From: Desulfobacterium sp.
GTDB lineage: Bacteria; Desulfobacterota; Desulfobacteria; Desulfobacterales; Desulfobacteraceae
Assembly (NCBI GenBank): GCA_030145245.1
Contig: JAQYWC010000066.1
Location: 38,680-102,679 of the forward strand
Direction: 5' to 3'
Length of the DNA stretch: 64,000 nt
Position numbers and translations under genes: made by a program. This document shows positions 25,376 to 33,298 of this stretch, piece after piece. Below the pieces are notes generated by a model. It was not told where the DNA came from. It ran no database searches and saw only the letters and a list, made by a program, of their open reading frames with translations. Every line of letters begins with the position of its first letter. Within the stretch, counting starts at the first letter, position 1.

Positions 25376-25972
25376 CTATGCTGCGCCGGCAGCAGCCTCA
25401 AATCCCAGGTTAAACGCGGCAAGGTTCATATCAACGAACGCCGGCTTTGTCCGGGTTTTAATGGCCTGTTCAACGCTCTCCCGGGTCAGGGGAAGGATTC
25501 CTGTCTGAATCAAAGCGCCCACCAGAACAATATTCGTGGACATGGGGCTTCCCGCCTTTATGGCAAGTTCCATGGCGTCAAAGGCGATGAGGGAACCGGT
25601 TCTCTCTTTGATCAGGGCCTGGATCGTGTCCATCTCCGGATAGACCCCCCTGCCGATGGAAACGGTAAAGGGAGGGAGTGGGGCAAGGTTGGTTATGACC
25701 GTGGTCTCCTTGTTGCACCGGTTCAAGGCCCTCAGGGTCTCGGAGGGTTCAAACCCGAGCAGCAGATCTGCCTCGCCGTCGGAAATAATGGGGGAGCTGG
25801 CATCACCGAACACAATGGCTGATTCCACGACCCCGCCCCGCTGGGCCATGCCGTGGATTTCGCTCATACGGACCGGCACCTTGCAAATCAGGGCCGCCTC
25901 GCCAAGCACCTTTGAGGCAAGCAGGTTTCCCTGGCCGCCAACCGCCACCATGATTAATCTTTTTATATCCAT
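25376..25972 (-). CDS. iorB: Indolepyruvate:ferredoxin oxidoreductase, beta subunit
   Basis: 198 residues. Opens with LIMVAVGGQGNLLASKVLGEAA and MSEIHGMAQRGG, the gamma-type fold of 2-oxoacid:ferredoxin oxidoreductases as in IorB. With IorA it oxidatively decarboxylates aryl pyruvates (indolepyruvate, phenylpyruvate) to aryl-acetyl-CoA and reduced ferredoxin in anaerobes. It lies 28 bp downstream of iorA, same operon. Confidence 0.93.
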   Translation of the reverse strand: MDIKRLIMVAVGGQGNLLASKVLGEAALICKVPVRMSEIHGMAQRGGVVESAIVFGDASSPIISDGEADLLLGFEPSETLRALNRCNKETTVITNLAPLPPFTVSIGRGVYPEMDTIQALIKERTGSLIAFDAMELAIKAGSPMSTNIVLVGALIQTGILPLTRESVEQAIKTRTKPAFVDMNLAAFNLGFEAAAGAA

Positions 25973-26000
25973 ATCAAGTCATATCCTTATCGTTTAAAGA

Positions 26001-27857
26001 TCATTTTTTCAGGGGGACGATGGCATTTTCAGGACAGATCTGGGCACACAGGGCGCATCCCACACAGGTGGTGGCATCGATCCTGACCTTGTCATCCTCA
26101 AGAAAAAACGAGGGACAGGCAATTTCGTTGATGCAGTCCCGGTGGTTCTTGCAGCGGTCCGTCACGGTAAAGGCCCTGGGCTTTAAAAGCTTGAGCCCCT
26201 TGGCATGGAGAGCGCAAGGCTCCTTGGAGATGATGACGGAAACCCCTTCGAAGGCAAGGGCCTCTTTGATCGCTTCAACGCTCTTTTTAACCTTAAAGGG
26301 TTTAACAACCGTAACATGCTCGACCCCAAGGGCTTTAACCACATTCTCAATGGAGATCCGGTTGTAGCCTTCCAGGTTGAACAGGGACATGTCCACCCCG
26401 GGGTTGGGCTGGTGGCCGGTCATGGCTGTGATGCCGTTGTCCAGGATCACCAGGGTAAAGTTGTGGTTGTTGAACACGGCATTGGCAAGACCGGTCATGC
26501 CGGAATGGAAAAAGGTCGAATCGCCGATGAAGGAGATCACCTTCTTGTCCGTGGCCTTTGCAAACCCGCAGGAAGAGCTGACCGAAGCACCCATGCACAG
26601 GACGAAATCACCTGTTGAAAGGGGCGGAAGGAATCCCAGGGTGTAGCATCCGATGTCCGAGGGACAGATGGTGTCCATATCAAGGGCCTTGGCAGCCTCT
26701 TTCACCTCGTAGAACGTGGCCCTGTGGGAACAGCCGGAACACAGGTTTGGCGGACGCTGGGGAATCTCGGGAAGATTGGAGGTATCCACCGGCTCCTTTG
26801 CCTGGTACTCGATTTCAAAATAGGACGCCATGACCCGTTTGACCATGGCCGGGTCAAACTCATAGAGCCTTGAAAAGAGGTTGTCGCCTTTGCCCTTTAT
26901 GGAAACAGAGATTCCTGCATCCTGGGCAATGGACCTCACCGCCTCCTCCATGAAGGGTTCACCCTCTTCGATCACCAGGACCTTGTCGCAATCCTTGAGG
27001 AACGCTTCGATCATCTGGTCGGGCATGGGATTGGAGAATCCAATGCGGAGGATCTTGACCTTGTCTTCAATCCCGAGATCCTTGACAGCATCTTCGGCAT
27101 AGAGAAAGCTCACCCCGTTGCAGATAACCCCGAATCTGCCCGTACCCGTGAGAATATTGTGCTCAGAACGGTTGGAGATCGCCTGGGCCTTATCAAGGTT
27201 CTCAAGGAGCTTGACATGGAGCTTCCTTGACACGGCAGGCACGGTCACAAAACTCATGGGGTCCTTTATGAACTCACCCTTTGTGTTTCGTTCCTTGATA
27301 TCCCCCAGGGTCACAAAGGCGCTGGAGTGGTTGATCCGTGTGGTTGTCCTGAGAATAACAGGTTCCTGCAGGGTTTCCGAAAGCTCAAACGCGGCCTTGG
27401 CCATATCCTTTGCCTCGGCCACGGATGATGGCTCAAGAACGGGGAGTCCTGCAAACTTGCCGTAGTAACGGTTGTCCTGCTCATTCTGGCTTGAAAACAT
27501 GGACGGATCATCTGCCGTGAGAATGACAAGCCCCCCCTTCACGCCCACATAGGCCAGGGTCATGAGGGGATCGGCAGCCACATTGAGTCCCACGTGCTTC
27601 ATGATACACATGGTTCTGAGTCCTGAATTGGCGGCTGCTGCCGCTACCTCAAGGGCGACCTTCTCATTGGTGGAATACTCGAAATAGAGGTCCGTCTCCT
27701 GGGAGATCTGAAAGAGGTTGAGGGAGAGTTCCGACGACGGTGTGCCAGGGTAGGTGGTGGCAAAGGCAAGGCCCGCCTCCACGGCACCCCTGGCAAGGGA
27801 TTCATTGCCCAAAAGCATGATCTCTTGATCTGGAGCGTTCTGTAGAAGTTTGTGCAT
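26001..27857 (-). CDS. iorA: Indolepyruvate:ferredoxin oxidoreductase, alpha subunit
   Basis: 618 residues. N-terminal pyrimidine domain (GLAFATTYPGTPSSELS), thiamin-diphosphate domain (PPNLCSGCSHRATFYEV, IGDSTFFHSGMTGLANAVFNNHN), then two C-terminal iron-sulfur motifs: CKNHRDCINEIACP and CVGCALCAQICP (C598, C601, C604, C608). This full set is standard IorA. A candidate promoter lies 50-78 bp upstream. Confidence 0.95.
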   Translation of the reverse strand: MHKLLQNAPDQEIMLLGNESLARGAVEAGLAFATTYPGTPSSELSLNLFQISQETDLYFEYSTNEKVALEVAAAAANSGLRTMCIMKHVGLNVAADPLMTLAYVGVKGGLVILTADDPSMFSSQNEQDNRYYGKFAGLPVLEPSSVAEAKDMAKAAFELSETLQEPVILRTTTRINHSSAFVTLGDIKERNTKGEFIKDPMSFVTVPAVSRKLHVKLLENLDKAQAISNRSEHNILTGTGRFGVICNGVSFLYAEDAVKDLGIEDKVKILRIGFSNPMPDQMIEAFLKDCDKVLVIEEGEPFMEEAVRSIAQDAGISVSIKGKGDNLFSRLYEFDPAMVKRVMASYFEIEYQAKEPVDTSNLPEIPQRPPNLCSGCSHRATFYEVKEAAKALDMDTICPSDIGCYTLGFLPPLSTGDFVLCMGASVSSSCGFAKATDKKVISFIGDSTFFHSGMTGLANAVFNNHNFTLVILDNGITAMTGHQPNPGVDMSLFNLEGYNRISIENVVKALGVEHVTVVKPFKVKKSVEAIKEALAFEGVSVIISKEPCALHAKGLKLLKPRAFTVTDRCKNHRDCINEIACPSFFLEDDKVRIDATTCVGCALCAQICPENAIVPLKK

Positions 27858-27906
27858 ACAAAATCCTTTTCCTGTGTTTATAACAGCCTAACCTGGACAA
27901 GCCAGA

Positions 27907-27935
27907 ACCATAGATCTTTCGGATTCTCTTGCCAA
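27907..27935 (-). promoter_or_regulatory. Candidate promoter of iorAB
   Basis: On the minus strand TTGGCA (27935-27930), 17 bases, then TATGGT (27912-27907). Five of six and four of six matches to the sigma-70 boxes with ideal spacing, 50 bp before the iorA start. Confidence 0.4.
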
Positions 27936-28006
27936 AATGACACAAAAATCAGAAATAAGAACCTAAAGGTTAAGCGCCTGGCTGCCAGGGAGAGAAATGG
28001 CAGGTG

Positions 28007-28318
28007 TTAGGAGTAGAGTTTTTCAGCCTCATCCAGGGAGGAGGCATACCCCTTGAAACCGTGAACATCTTCGCAGGAGTTGATGGCCTGGGAAGCGAAA
28101 AAGCCTTCGACCATGGTCTTGTCTCCATGCTTCATCAGCCCGAGAAAAAGAACAGGAACAAGGCTTAAACCGGAAACGCCCTGCATTACGGCATGATCCA
28201 TGGGTGTATCGCTCTGGTACACGGCATATAGATCCTTCTGGGCAGGCATGATCTGAACGATTTCAGGATGGTGATGGTGATGGTGACTGTGTTCATGTTC
28301 ATTACAGTTGTTACACAT
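28007..28318 (-). CDS. Small His/Cys-rich protein, unknown function
   Basis: 103 residues. The N-terminus is a likely metal-binding tail: CNNC followed by HEHSHHHHHH. The rest (MPMAQ-like PAQKDLYAVYQSDTPMDHAVMQGVSGLSLVPVLFLGLMKHG, in two parts) is not recognised; one Cys (NSCED) remains near the end. The ATG directly follows the stop of the phosphoesterase gene, so it belongs to that operon. The His tail suggests binding of Ni, Zn or Co, but no role can be given. Confidence 0.6.
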   Translation of the reverse strand: MCNNCNEHEHSHHHHHHPEIVQIMPAQKDLYAVYQSDTPMDHAVMQGVSGLSLVPVLFLGLMKHGDKTMVEGFFASQAINSCEDVHGFKGYASSLDEAEKLYS

Positions 28319-29071
28319 TTACAATGACCTCTCTTGGTTTGACGGTTGCACTAATCGCTGGGCAAATTCTTCTGAAATACCCGCCTTTCTAATCTTTTTT
28401 GCGGCAGCCTCCCGGTCGTAATCCACATACCTTGCTTCGATACAGTACCGGTCAGGATCAAAAACAAGGTACTTGGCATCAAGACTTGACTTCCTCGGCT
28501 GTCCGACGCTTCCTGCATTGATAATATATCTGCTTCCTTTGTCAAGGAATAGAACTTTTTTTTCAATCTTCGACCGACTCACCCTGTCCCGGTCAAGCCT
28601 GATGACCTCCAACTGGTGGGTGTGGCCCACAAAGGCGATCCGCTGTTCCATGCTATCCATGATATGCGAAAGCCTCGTATCAGAAGCCCGGGACAGATAG
28701 GCGGTCACCAAATCCGGGGGAAGGCCGTGGACAAACAGGCACCCCTGGCGAACCAGAAAGGTCCTGAAACCACTGATCTGTACACGACTCTTCATTGAAA
28801 GCAGACGCTTATTGATCATGAGCGCCTTCCTGGCAAGGGGGTGAAAAGCCTCAAGACAGGCCGGATCCAGCATTGCAAGCTCATGGTTGCCGATCACGGA
28901 ATCGATTTTCTGTTGCCTCAACAGCTGCACAACGGCCTCCGGATCACCGCCATAGCCGATGTTGTCCCCAAGGGAGACCACCTGGTCAATCCCGAGGGCG
29001 GCCACATCCCTGAGTACCGCTTCAAGGGCCTCCAGGTTGCTGTGAATGTCCGAGACAACAGCCAGTCTCAT
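28319..29071 (-). CDS. Metallophosphoesterase, YfcE/diadenosine-tetraphosphatase type
   Basis: 250 residues. Calcineurin-like motifs in order: VSDIHSNLEALEAV (D-x-H), SLGDNIGYGGDP (GD), IGNHELA (GNHE), VGHTHQLEVI (GHTH). These supply the two-metal site. Such proteins hydrolyse phosphodiesters; the substrate cannot be told. The start overlaps the Hsp33 stop by four bases. Confidence 0.9.
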   Translation of the reverse strand: MRLAVVSDIHSNLEALEAVLRDVAALGIDQVVSLGDNIGYGGDPEAVVQLLRQQKIDSVIGNHELAMLDPACLEAFHPLARKALMINKRLLSMKSRVQISGFRTFLVRQGCLFVHGLPPDLVTAYLSRASDTRLSHIMDSMEQRIAFVGHTHQLEVIRLDRDRVSRSKIEKKVLFLDKGSRYIINAGSVGQPRKSSLDAKYLVFDPDRYCIEARYVDYDREAAAKKIRKAGISEEFAQRLVQPSNQERSL

Positions 29072-29991
29072 CTTTTCATATTCTCGATATCGCTCTTTGT
29101 AAAGCTGTAGACGGTGTTACAGTTGTGACACCTGAGCTCCACGGGGAAGGGACCGTTTTCAAGGATCTCTGCCAGGTCATCCTGGGGAAGGCTTGCAAGG
29201 TGACCGCGCATGACCTCCTCGGTACAGCGGCAGAAGAATTCCACCCTGTGATTTCCCATGAAAACGGGCATTAGGCTGTGAAACTGCTCCTTGACGATGG
29301 CTTCAGGTTCCACGGCATCGGCAAACGCCTCGCCCAGGGAGGAGATATCCTGTAGCATGGCCTGGGCATCGTCCAGCACACCCTCATCGGCCCCGGGCAT
29401 TGCCTGGAGAAAGAGCCCACCGGCACCGATCACGTCTCCCCGGTCGTTGAAATGAACACTCAGGTTAAAGGCCGTTGGGGTCTGTTCGCTGGTTAAGAAA
29501 TAGTTGGCAAGATCCTCGGCAATGCTGCCGTATTCAAGCACCACCTGGCCGGAATAGGGTTGTTTTAAATCTTCCAGGTATTTTGTCACCGTTAAAAAAC
29601 CCGCACCGAAAAAGGGAGAAAGGGTCTTGGTCTCCTGGTTGACCTCCTGGGAAAAAATGGGGTTTTTCAAAAATCCCCGCACCTCGCCAAAAACATTGGA
29701 TTCCACATCAAGCCCCTTAAGGGGACCGGAACACTGGATGTTGATGCTGACCCGGTCCTTGCCCTTGAGGCTTGCCGTCAAAAGGGCGGCGGCAATGTAG
29801 GCCTGCCCCAGGATCAGGGTCTCGACAACCCCCAGCTGGTGATTGGCACGCATCTCATTGACCATCCGGGTGCTCTTAACAATGCCGCCCCGGATCATGC
29901 CGTCGGCCATCATGAAGCGGTAAAGCCTGTCCTGGGCTGAAGCCCTGAGCTGATCCTTGATGCTGCCCTCGAAAATATCTTTTTTTATCAT
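29068..29991 (-). CDS. hslO: Redox-regulated chaperone Hsp33
   Basis: 307 residues from ATG 29991; an in-frame ATG at 30012 lacks a ribosome site. The N-terminal domain (LRASAQDRLYRFMMADG) and the C-terminal redox switch CRC..CHNC, a C-x-C / C-x-x-C zinc pair, identify Hsp33. When oxidised the zinc is released and the protein holds unfolding proteins. Usual in size; placed with a phosphoesterase and the His-rich small gene. Confidence 0.93.
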   Translation of the reverse strand: MIKKDIFEGSIKDQLRASAQDRLYRFMMADGMIRGGIVKSTRMVNEMRANHQLGVVETLILGQAYIAAALLTASLKGKDRVSINIQCSGPLKGLDVESNVFGEVRGFLKNPIFSQEVNQETKTLSPFFGAGFLTVTKYLEDLKQPYSGQVVLEYGSIAEDLANYFLTSEQTPTAFNLSVHFNDRGDVIGAGGLFLQAMPGADEGVLDDAQAMLQDISSLGEAFADAVEPEAIVKEQFHSLMPVFMGNHRVEFFCRCTEEVMRGHLASLPQDDLAEILENGPFPVELRCHNCNTVYSFTKSDIENMKR

Positions 29992-30082
29992 TTTCTGATT
30001 CTTCTTTTCCATGATCATGGGCAGGACCCACGATTTGTTATTGTTCTTATAATAACCCGTGCCGCTCAAAGGAACAAAGCAT

Positions 30083-31618
30083 TCACAGGGTGTCTATTCT
30101 ATCAAGGCTCCTGTACTGGATCGCCTCTGCAACATGGCGATGAAGCACACGGGGCTCATCTTCTATATCGGCAATGGTTCTGGCGATCTTCACCGCCCGC
30201 CCATGCCCCCGTGCCGACATGCCAAATGCGTCAACGGCCCTGGCAATAAGCGCCACAGCCTCAGGGTCCAGGGAAGCAAACCCCTTGATATGGGTCGGCC
30301 CCATCTGGGCATTGCAATGGATTCCTGCCCCCTGGAACCGTTCTGCCTGACGCTTTCTTGCACCCTCTACCCGCTGTCTCACACCAGAGGAGGCCTCGGG
30401 CAAGGTCGATTGGGACAGCTCTTTAAAAGGCACCTGGGGAACATCAACATGAATATCGATTCTGTCAAGCAGGGGCCCCGAAATCCTTGCCCGGTAACGC
30501 CGGACCTGGGCGGCGGAGCAGGTGCACTCCTTGAGACGATCCCCGGCATAACCGCAGGCGCATGGATTCATGGCGGCCACCAGCATGAACGAGGCAGGGT
30601 AACACACCCTGAAACCGGCCCGGCAGATGGAGACAACTCCATCCTCCATGGGCTGCCTTAACGCTTCGAGCACATTTCTCTTGAACTCGGGAAGCTCGTC
30701 CATGAATAAGACCCCGTTATGGGCAAGGCTGACCTCACCGGGTTCGGGACGCTGTCCTCCCCCCACAAGCCCTGCATCGGAGATGGTGTGGTGGGGAGAC
30801 CTGAAGGGCCGCTCCATGACGACGGGGGAATCTTCCTCTAAAAGGCCTGTCACCGAATAGACCTGGGTGGTCTCCAGGGCCTCGTCAATGGTGAGCCTTG
30901 GCAGGATCGAGGGCAGGCGTTTGGCCAGCATGGTCTTTCCGGAACCGGGCACACCCGTCATGAGGAGGTTGTGGCCGCCTGCCGCAGCAACCTCCATGGC
31001 CCGCTTGGCATGGTTCTGTCCCATGACCTCAAAAAAATCAACCCCACCCTGGGACGACGCGCCCTCCTCGAAAAACGAGGCATCCTTTTTTATGGGCTCA
31101 ATGGTCCGGTTCCCGGACAAAAACTCCACCACCTCAGCCAGGGTCCTGGCCGGAATCACTTCCACACCTTCCACAATGGAGGCCTCCACCCGGTTACCAA
31201 AGGGTACGATGATTCCCTTGAACCCACCGTTTTTTGCAGCAAGTGCTGCGGAAAGAACACCCGGGACCGGCTTTACCCTTCCGTCAAGGGAGAGTTCTCC
31301 GACCATCAGAAACTGTAAGCCGCAATCCAGTGGAAGAACCTTGGACGCCAGCAGAATCCCCATGGCAACAGGCAGATCAAGGCTTGTTCCCTCTTTTTTT
31401 ATGGCGGCAGGAGCAAGATTCACGACAATCCTGTCCACCGGGAACTTGTATCCGGAGTTTTTCACAGCGCTCTTCACCCTCTCACGGCTCTCACGAACCG
31501 CGGTCTCGGGTAATCCCACAATGTTGAACACAGGAAGCCCGAACGAGATATCCACCTCAACCTCAACGATATAGGCATCGATTCCGGCAACGGCAGAACT
31601 CTTGATCCTTGCAAGCAA
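30083..31618 (-). CDS. YifB/ComM-family Mg-chelatase-like AAA+ protein
   Basis: 511 residues. N-terminal Lon-like ChlI domain (VEVEVDISFGLPVFNIVGLPE), AAA+ core with Walker A GVPGSGKTM and Walker B VLFMDELPEF, and a Cys cluster CACGYAGDRLKECTC. TTG at 31618 is chosen: AAGGAG is seven bases upstream and the protein then begins MLARIKSS, like relatives; the GTG at 31624 touches the ribosome site. ComM acts as a branch-migration helicase in natural transformation. Confidence 0.92.
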   Translation of the reverse strand: MLARIKSSAVAGIDAYIVEVEVDISFGLPVFNIVGLPETAVRESRERVKSAVKNSGYKFPVDRIVVNLAPAAIKKEGTSLDLPVAMGILLASKVLPLDCGLQFLMVGELSLDGRVKPVPGVLSAALAAKNGGFKGIIVPFGNRVEASIVEGVEVIPARTLAEVVEFLSGNRTIEPIKKDASFFEEGASSQGGVDFFEVMGQNHAKRAMEVAAAGGHNLLMTGVPGSGKTMLAKRLPSILPRLTIDEALETTQVYSVTGLLEEDSPVVMERPFRSPHHTISDAGLVGGGQRPEPGEVSLAHNGVLFMDELPEFKRNVLEALRQPMEDGVVSICRAGFRVCYPASFMLVAAMNPCACGYAGDRLKECTCSAAQVRRYRARISGPLLDRIDIHVDVPQVPFKELSQSTLPEASSGVRQRVEGARKRQAERFQGAGIHCNAQMGPTHIKGFASLDPEAVALIARAVDAFGMSARGHGRAVKIARTIADIEDEPRVLHRHVAEAIQYRSLDRIDTL

Positions 31619-31715
31619 AGACACTCTCCTTATGTCGGTTCAACCAATGAATGAAGAGCAGTATAGCATGCGCTATCTGAAAATAACAATTCCAGTAAAG
31701 ATTTTTCTCAATTAT

Positions 31716-31744
31716 TTGCCTTCCTGAACAAAATCGGGTATAGA
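31716..31744 (+). promoter_or_regulatory. Candidate promoter of lpxC
   Basis: TTGCCT (31716-31721), 17 bases, TATAGA (31739-31744), 73 bp before the lpxC start. Four of six matches in each box. Confidence 0.35.
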
Positions 31745-31817
31745 CTACATCAATAGTCAACAACGCCCCCGGGATCGTACCCGGCCTGCAAATTAGAGGC
31801 AAAACAACAAAATAACC

Positions 31818-32705
31818 ATGAAAAACTTTTACCTGCAACAAACCCTGGCCAGGTCCGTAGAATGCACGGGCATTGGTGTCCACTCCGGAAAACAGGCCAA
31901 CATCGTCATCAAACCCGCCCCGGAGAACCACGGGATACGGTTCAGGCGAGTGGATCTTCCAGGCACCCAGGACATCCCGGCGCTTTTCAAGACCGTTGTC
32001 GATACGAGCCTTGCAACGGTGATCGGCAAAGAGGGAGCCATTGTCTCCACCATCGAACACCTCATGGCCGCATTTTCCGGCCTATCCATCGACAATGCCC
32101 TGGTGGAGATCGACGGGTATGAAATGCCCATCATGGACGGCAGCGCAAAGGAGTTTGCCCTAGGGCTCACAAATGCCGGCATAGTAGAGCAAACCGCGCC
32201 CAGGTGGTACTTTGTAATGACCAAGCCCGTCAGGTTCTCCCAACAGGAAAAATTCGTGGAGATCGTTCCGGGCAAGGGGTTCAGCATCGCCTGCACCATC
32301 GATTTTGACCACCCCCTCATCGGCCGGCAGGAGATCTCGTTTGATCCCCTCCAGGAGAGTTTCAAGGATAAGATCAGCCAGGCAAGGACATTCGGTTTCA
32401 TCCAGGACATGGAGTATCTGAAAAGATTCAGCCTGGGCAGGGGAGGAAGCCTTGACACGGCCATTGGCATCGACAAGGACAAAATTCTCAACCCGGGCGG
32501 TCTCAGATATCCGGACGAATTTGTACGCCACAAGCTCCTGGACAGCCTGGGGGACTTCTCCCTGCTCGGCATGCCCATCCAGGGCCATATCACAACCTTT
32601 AAATCCGGCCATGCCCTGAACCACTCCTTCATCCAGCACCTTCTTTCCACAAAGGATGCCTGGGAGACCCGGCCGGTGCCAATAGAGGATGCCACCTCCC
32701 TATGA
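31818..32705 (+). CDS. lpxC: UDP-3-O-acyl-N-acetylglucosamine deacetylase LpxC
   Basis: 295 residues. Starts YLQQTLARSVECTGIGVHSG, with zinc-site blocks STIEHLMAAFSGL and later HKLLDSLGDFSLLG and the C-terminal catalytic His in GHALNHSFIQHL. Commits lipid A synthesis in the cytoplasm, showing the host has an outer membrane. Length is normal. Overlaps the DUF4390 gene by four bases. Confidence 0.96.
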   Translation: MKNFYLQQTLARSVECTGIGVHSGKQANIVIKPAPENHGIRFRRVDLPGTQDIPALFKTVVDTSLATVIGKEGAIVSTIEHLMAAFSGLSIDNALVEIDGYEMPIMDGSAKEFALGLTNAGIVEQTAPRWYFVMTKPVRFSQQEKFVEIVPGKGFSIACTIDFDHPLIGRQEISFDPLQESFKDKISQARTFGFIQDMEYLKRFSLGRGGSLDTAIGIDKDKILNPGGLRYPDEFVRHKLLDSLGDFSLLGMPIQGHITTFKSGHALNHSFIQHLLSTKDAWETRPVPIEDATSL

Positions 32706-33277
32706 AATCCCAGCTCGGAAAAAAGCTCATTGCCGGAGCACTCCTTGTTGTGATGACCCTCGTCCCCTTTGCGGCCCTGGCGGCTCCGGAGGCGTCCCTT
32801 GAGAACATCATCCTCACCAACACCCGGGACGACCTGGTGGTCTACTTTGATGTTGAAAACGCTTTCACCGACGGAATCAAAAAGGCCGTACTCAACGGGG
32901 TTCCCACCTCGTTCTCCTTTGTTGTCTCTGTCTACAAAACCCGGGATGCCTGGTTCGATAAAAAGATCCGTAACCTTGAGATCGTAAGCACCCTGAAATA
33001 CAACAGCCTGAAGCAGGAGTTCACCGTTTACAGACCCTGGAAAACGGACAAACCCTCGGTCACCCCCTCCTTTGACCAGGCAATGTCCATGATGACAGAG
33101 ATCGACAACCTCGGGGTCACCCCCCTGTCAACCCTTGCAAAAGGAGATAAATACCAGATCAGGATCAAGGCGGAGCTGAGCAGGGTCACCCTCCCCCTGT
33201 ACCTGCATTACATTCTCTTTTTCGTTTCCATGTGGGACTTTGAAACAGATTGGCACACAATGGATTTTATCTATTAA
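32702..33277 (+). CDS. DUF4390 protein
   Basis: 191 residues with a signal peptide (MKSQLGKKLIAGALLVVMTL, cleavage near ALA/APEAS) and a single beta-rich domain containing FSFVVSVYKTRDAWFDKKI and a C-terminal hydrophobic patch. This is DUF4390, regularly found just before ntrY-type kinases, as here. Probably periplasmic; function not known. Confidence 0.85.
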   Translation: MKSQLGKKLIAGALLVVMTLVPFAALAAPEASLENIILTNTRDDLVVYFDVENAFTDGIKKAVLNGVPTSFSFVVSVYKTRDAWFDKKIRNLEIVSTLKYNSLKQEFTVYRPWKTDKPSVTPSFDQAMSMMTEIDNLGVTPLSTLAKGDKYQIRIKAELSRVTLPLYLHYILFFVSMWDFETDWHTMDFIY

Positions 33278-33298
33278 CCGTCTCCTGCCCCAACGATA

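Noticed and set aside
31829..32695. Long open frame antisense to lpxC (288 codons)
   Set aside because: lpxC on the other strand has every family motif; the antisense frame has no recognisable domain and its composition follows from the GC-rich codon pattern of lpxC.
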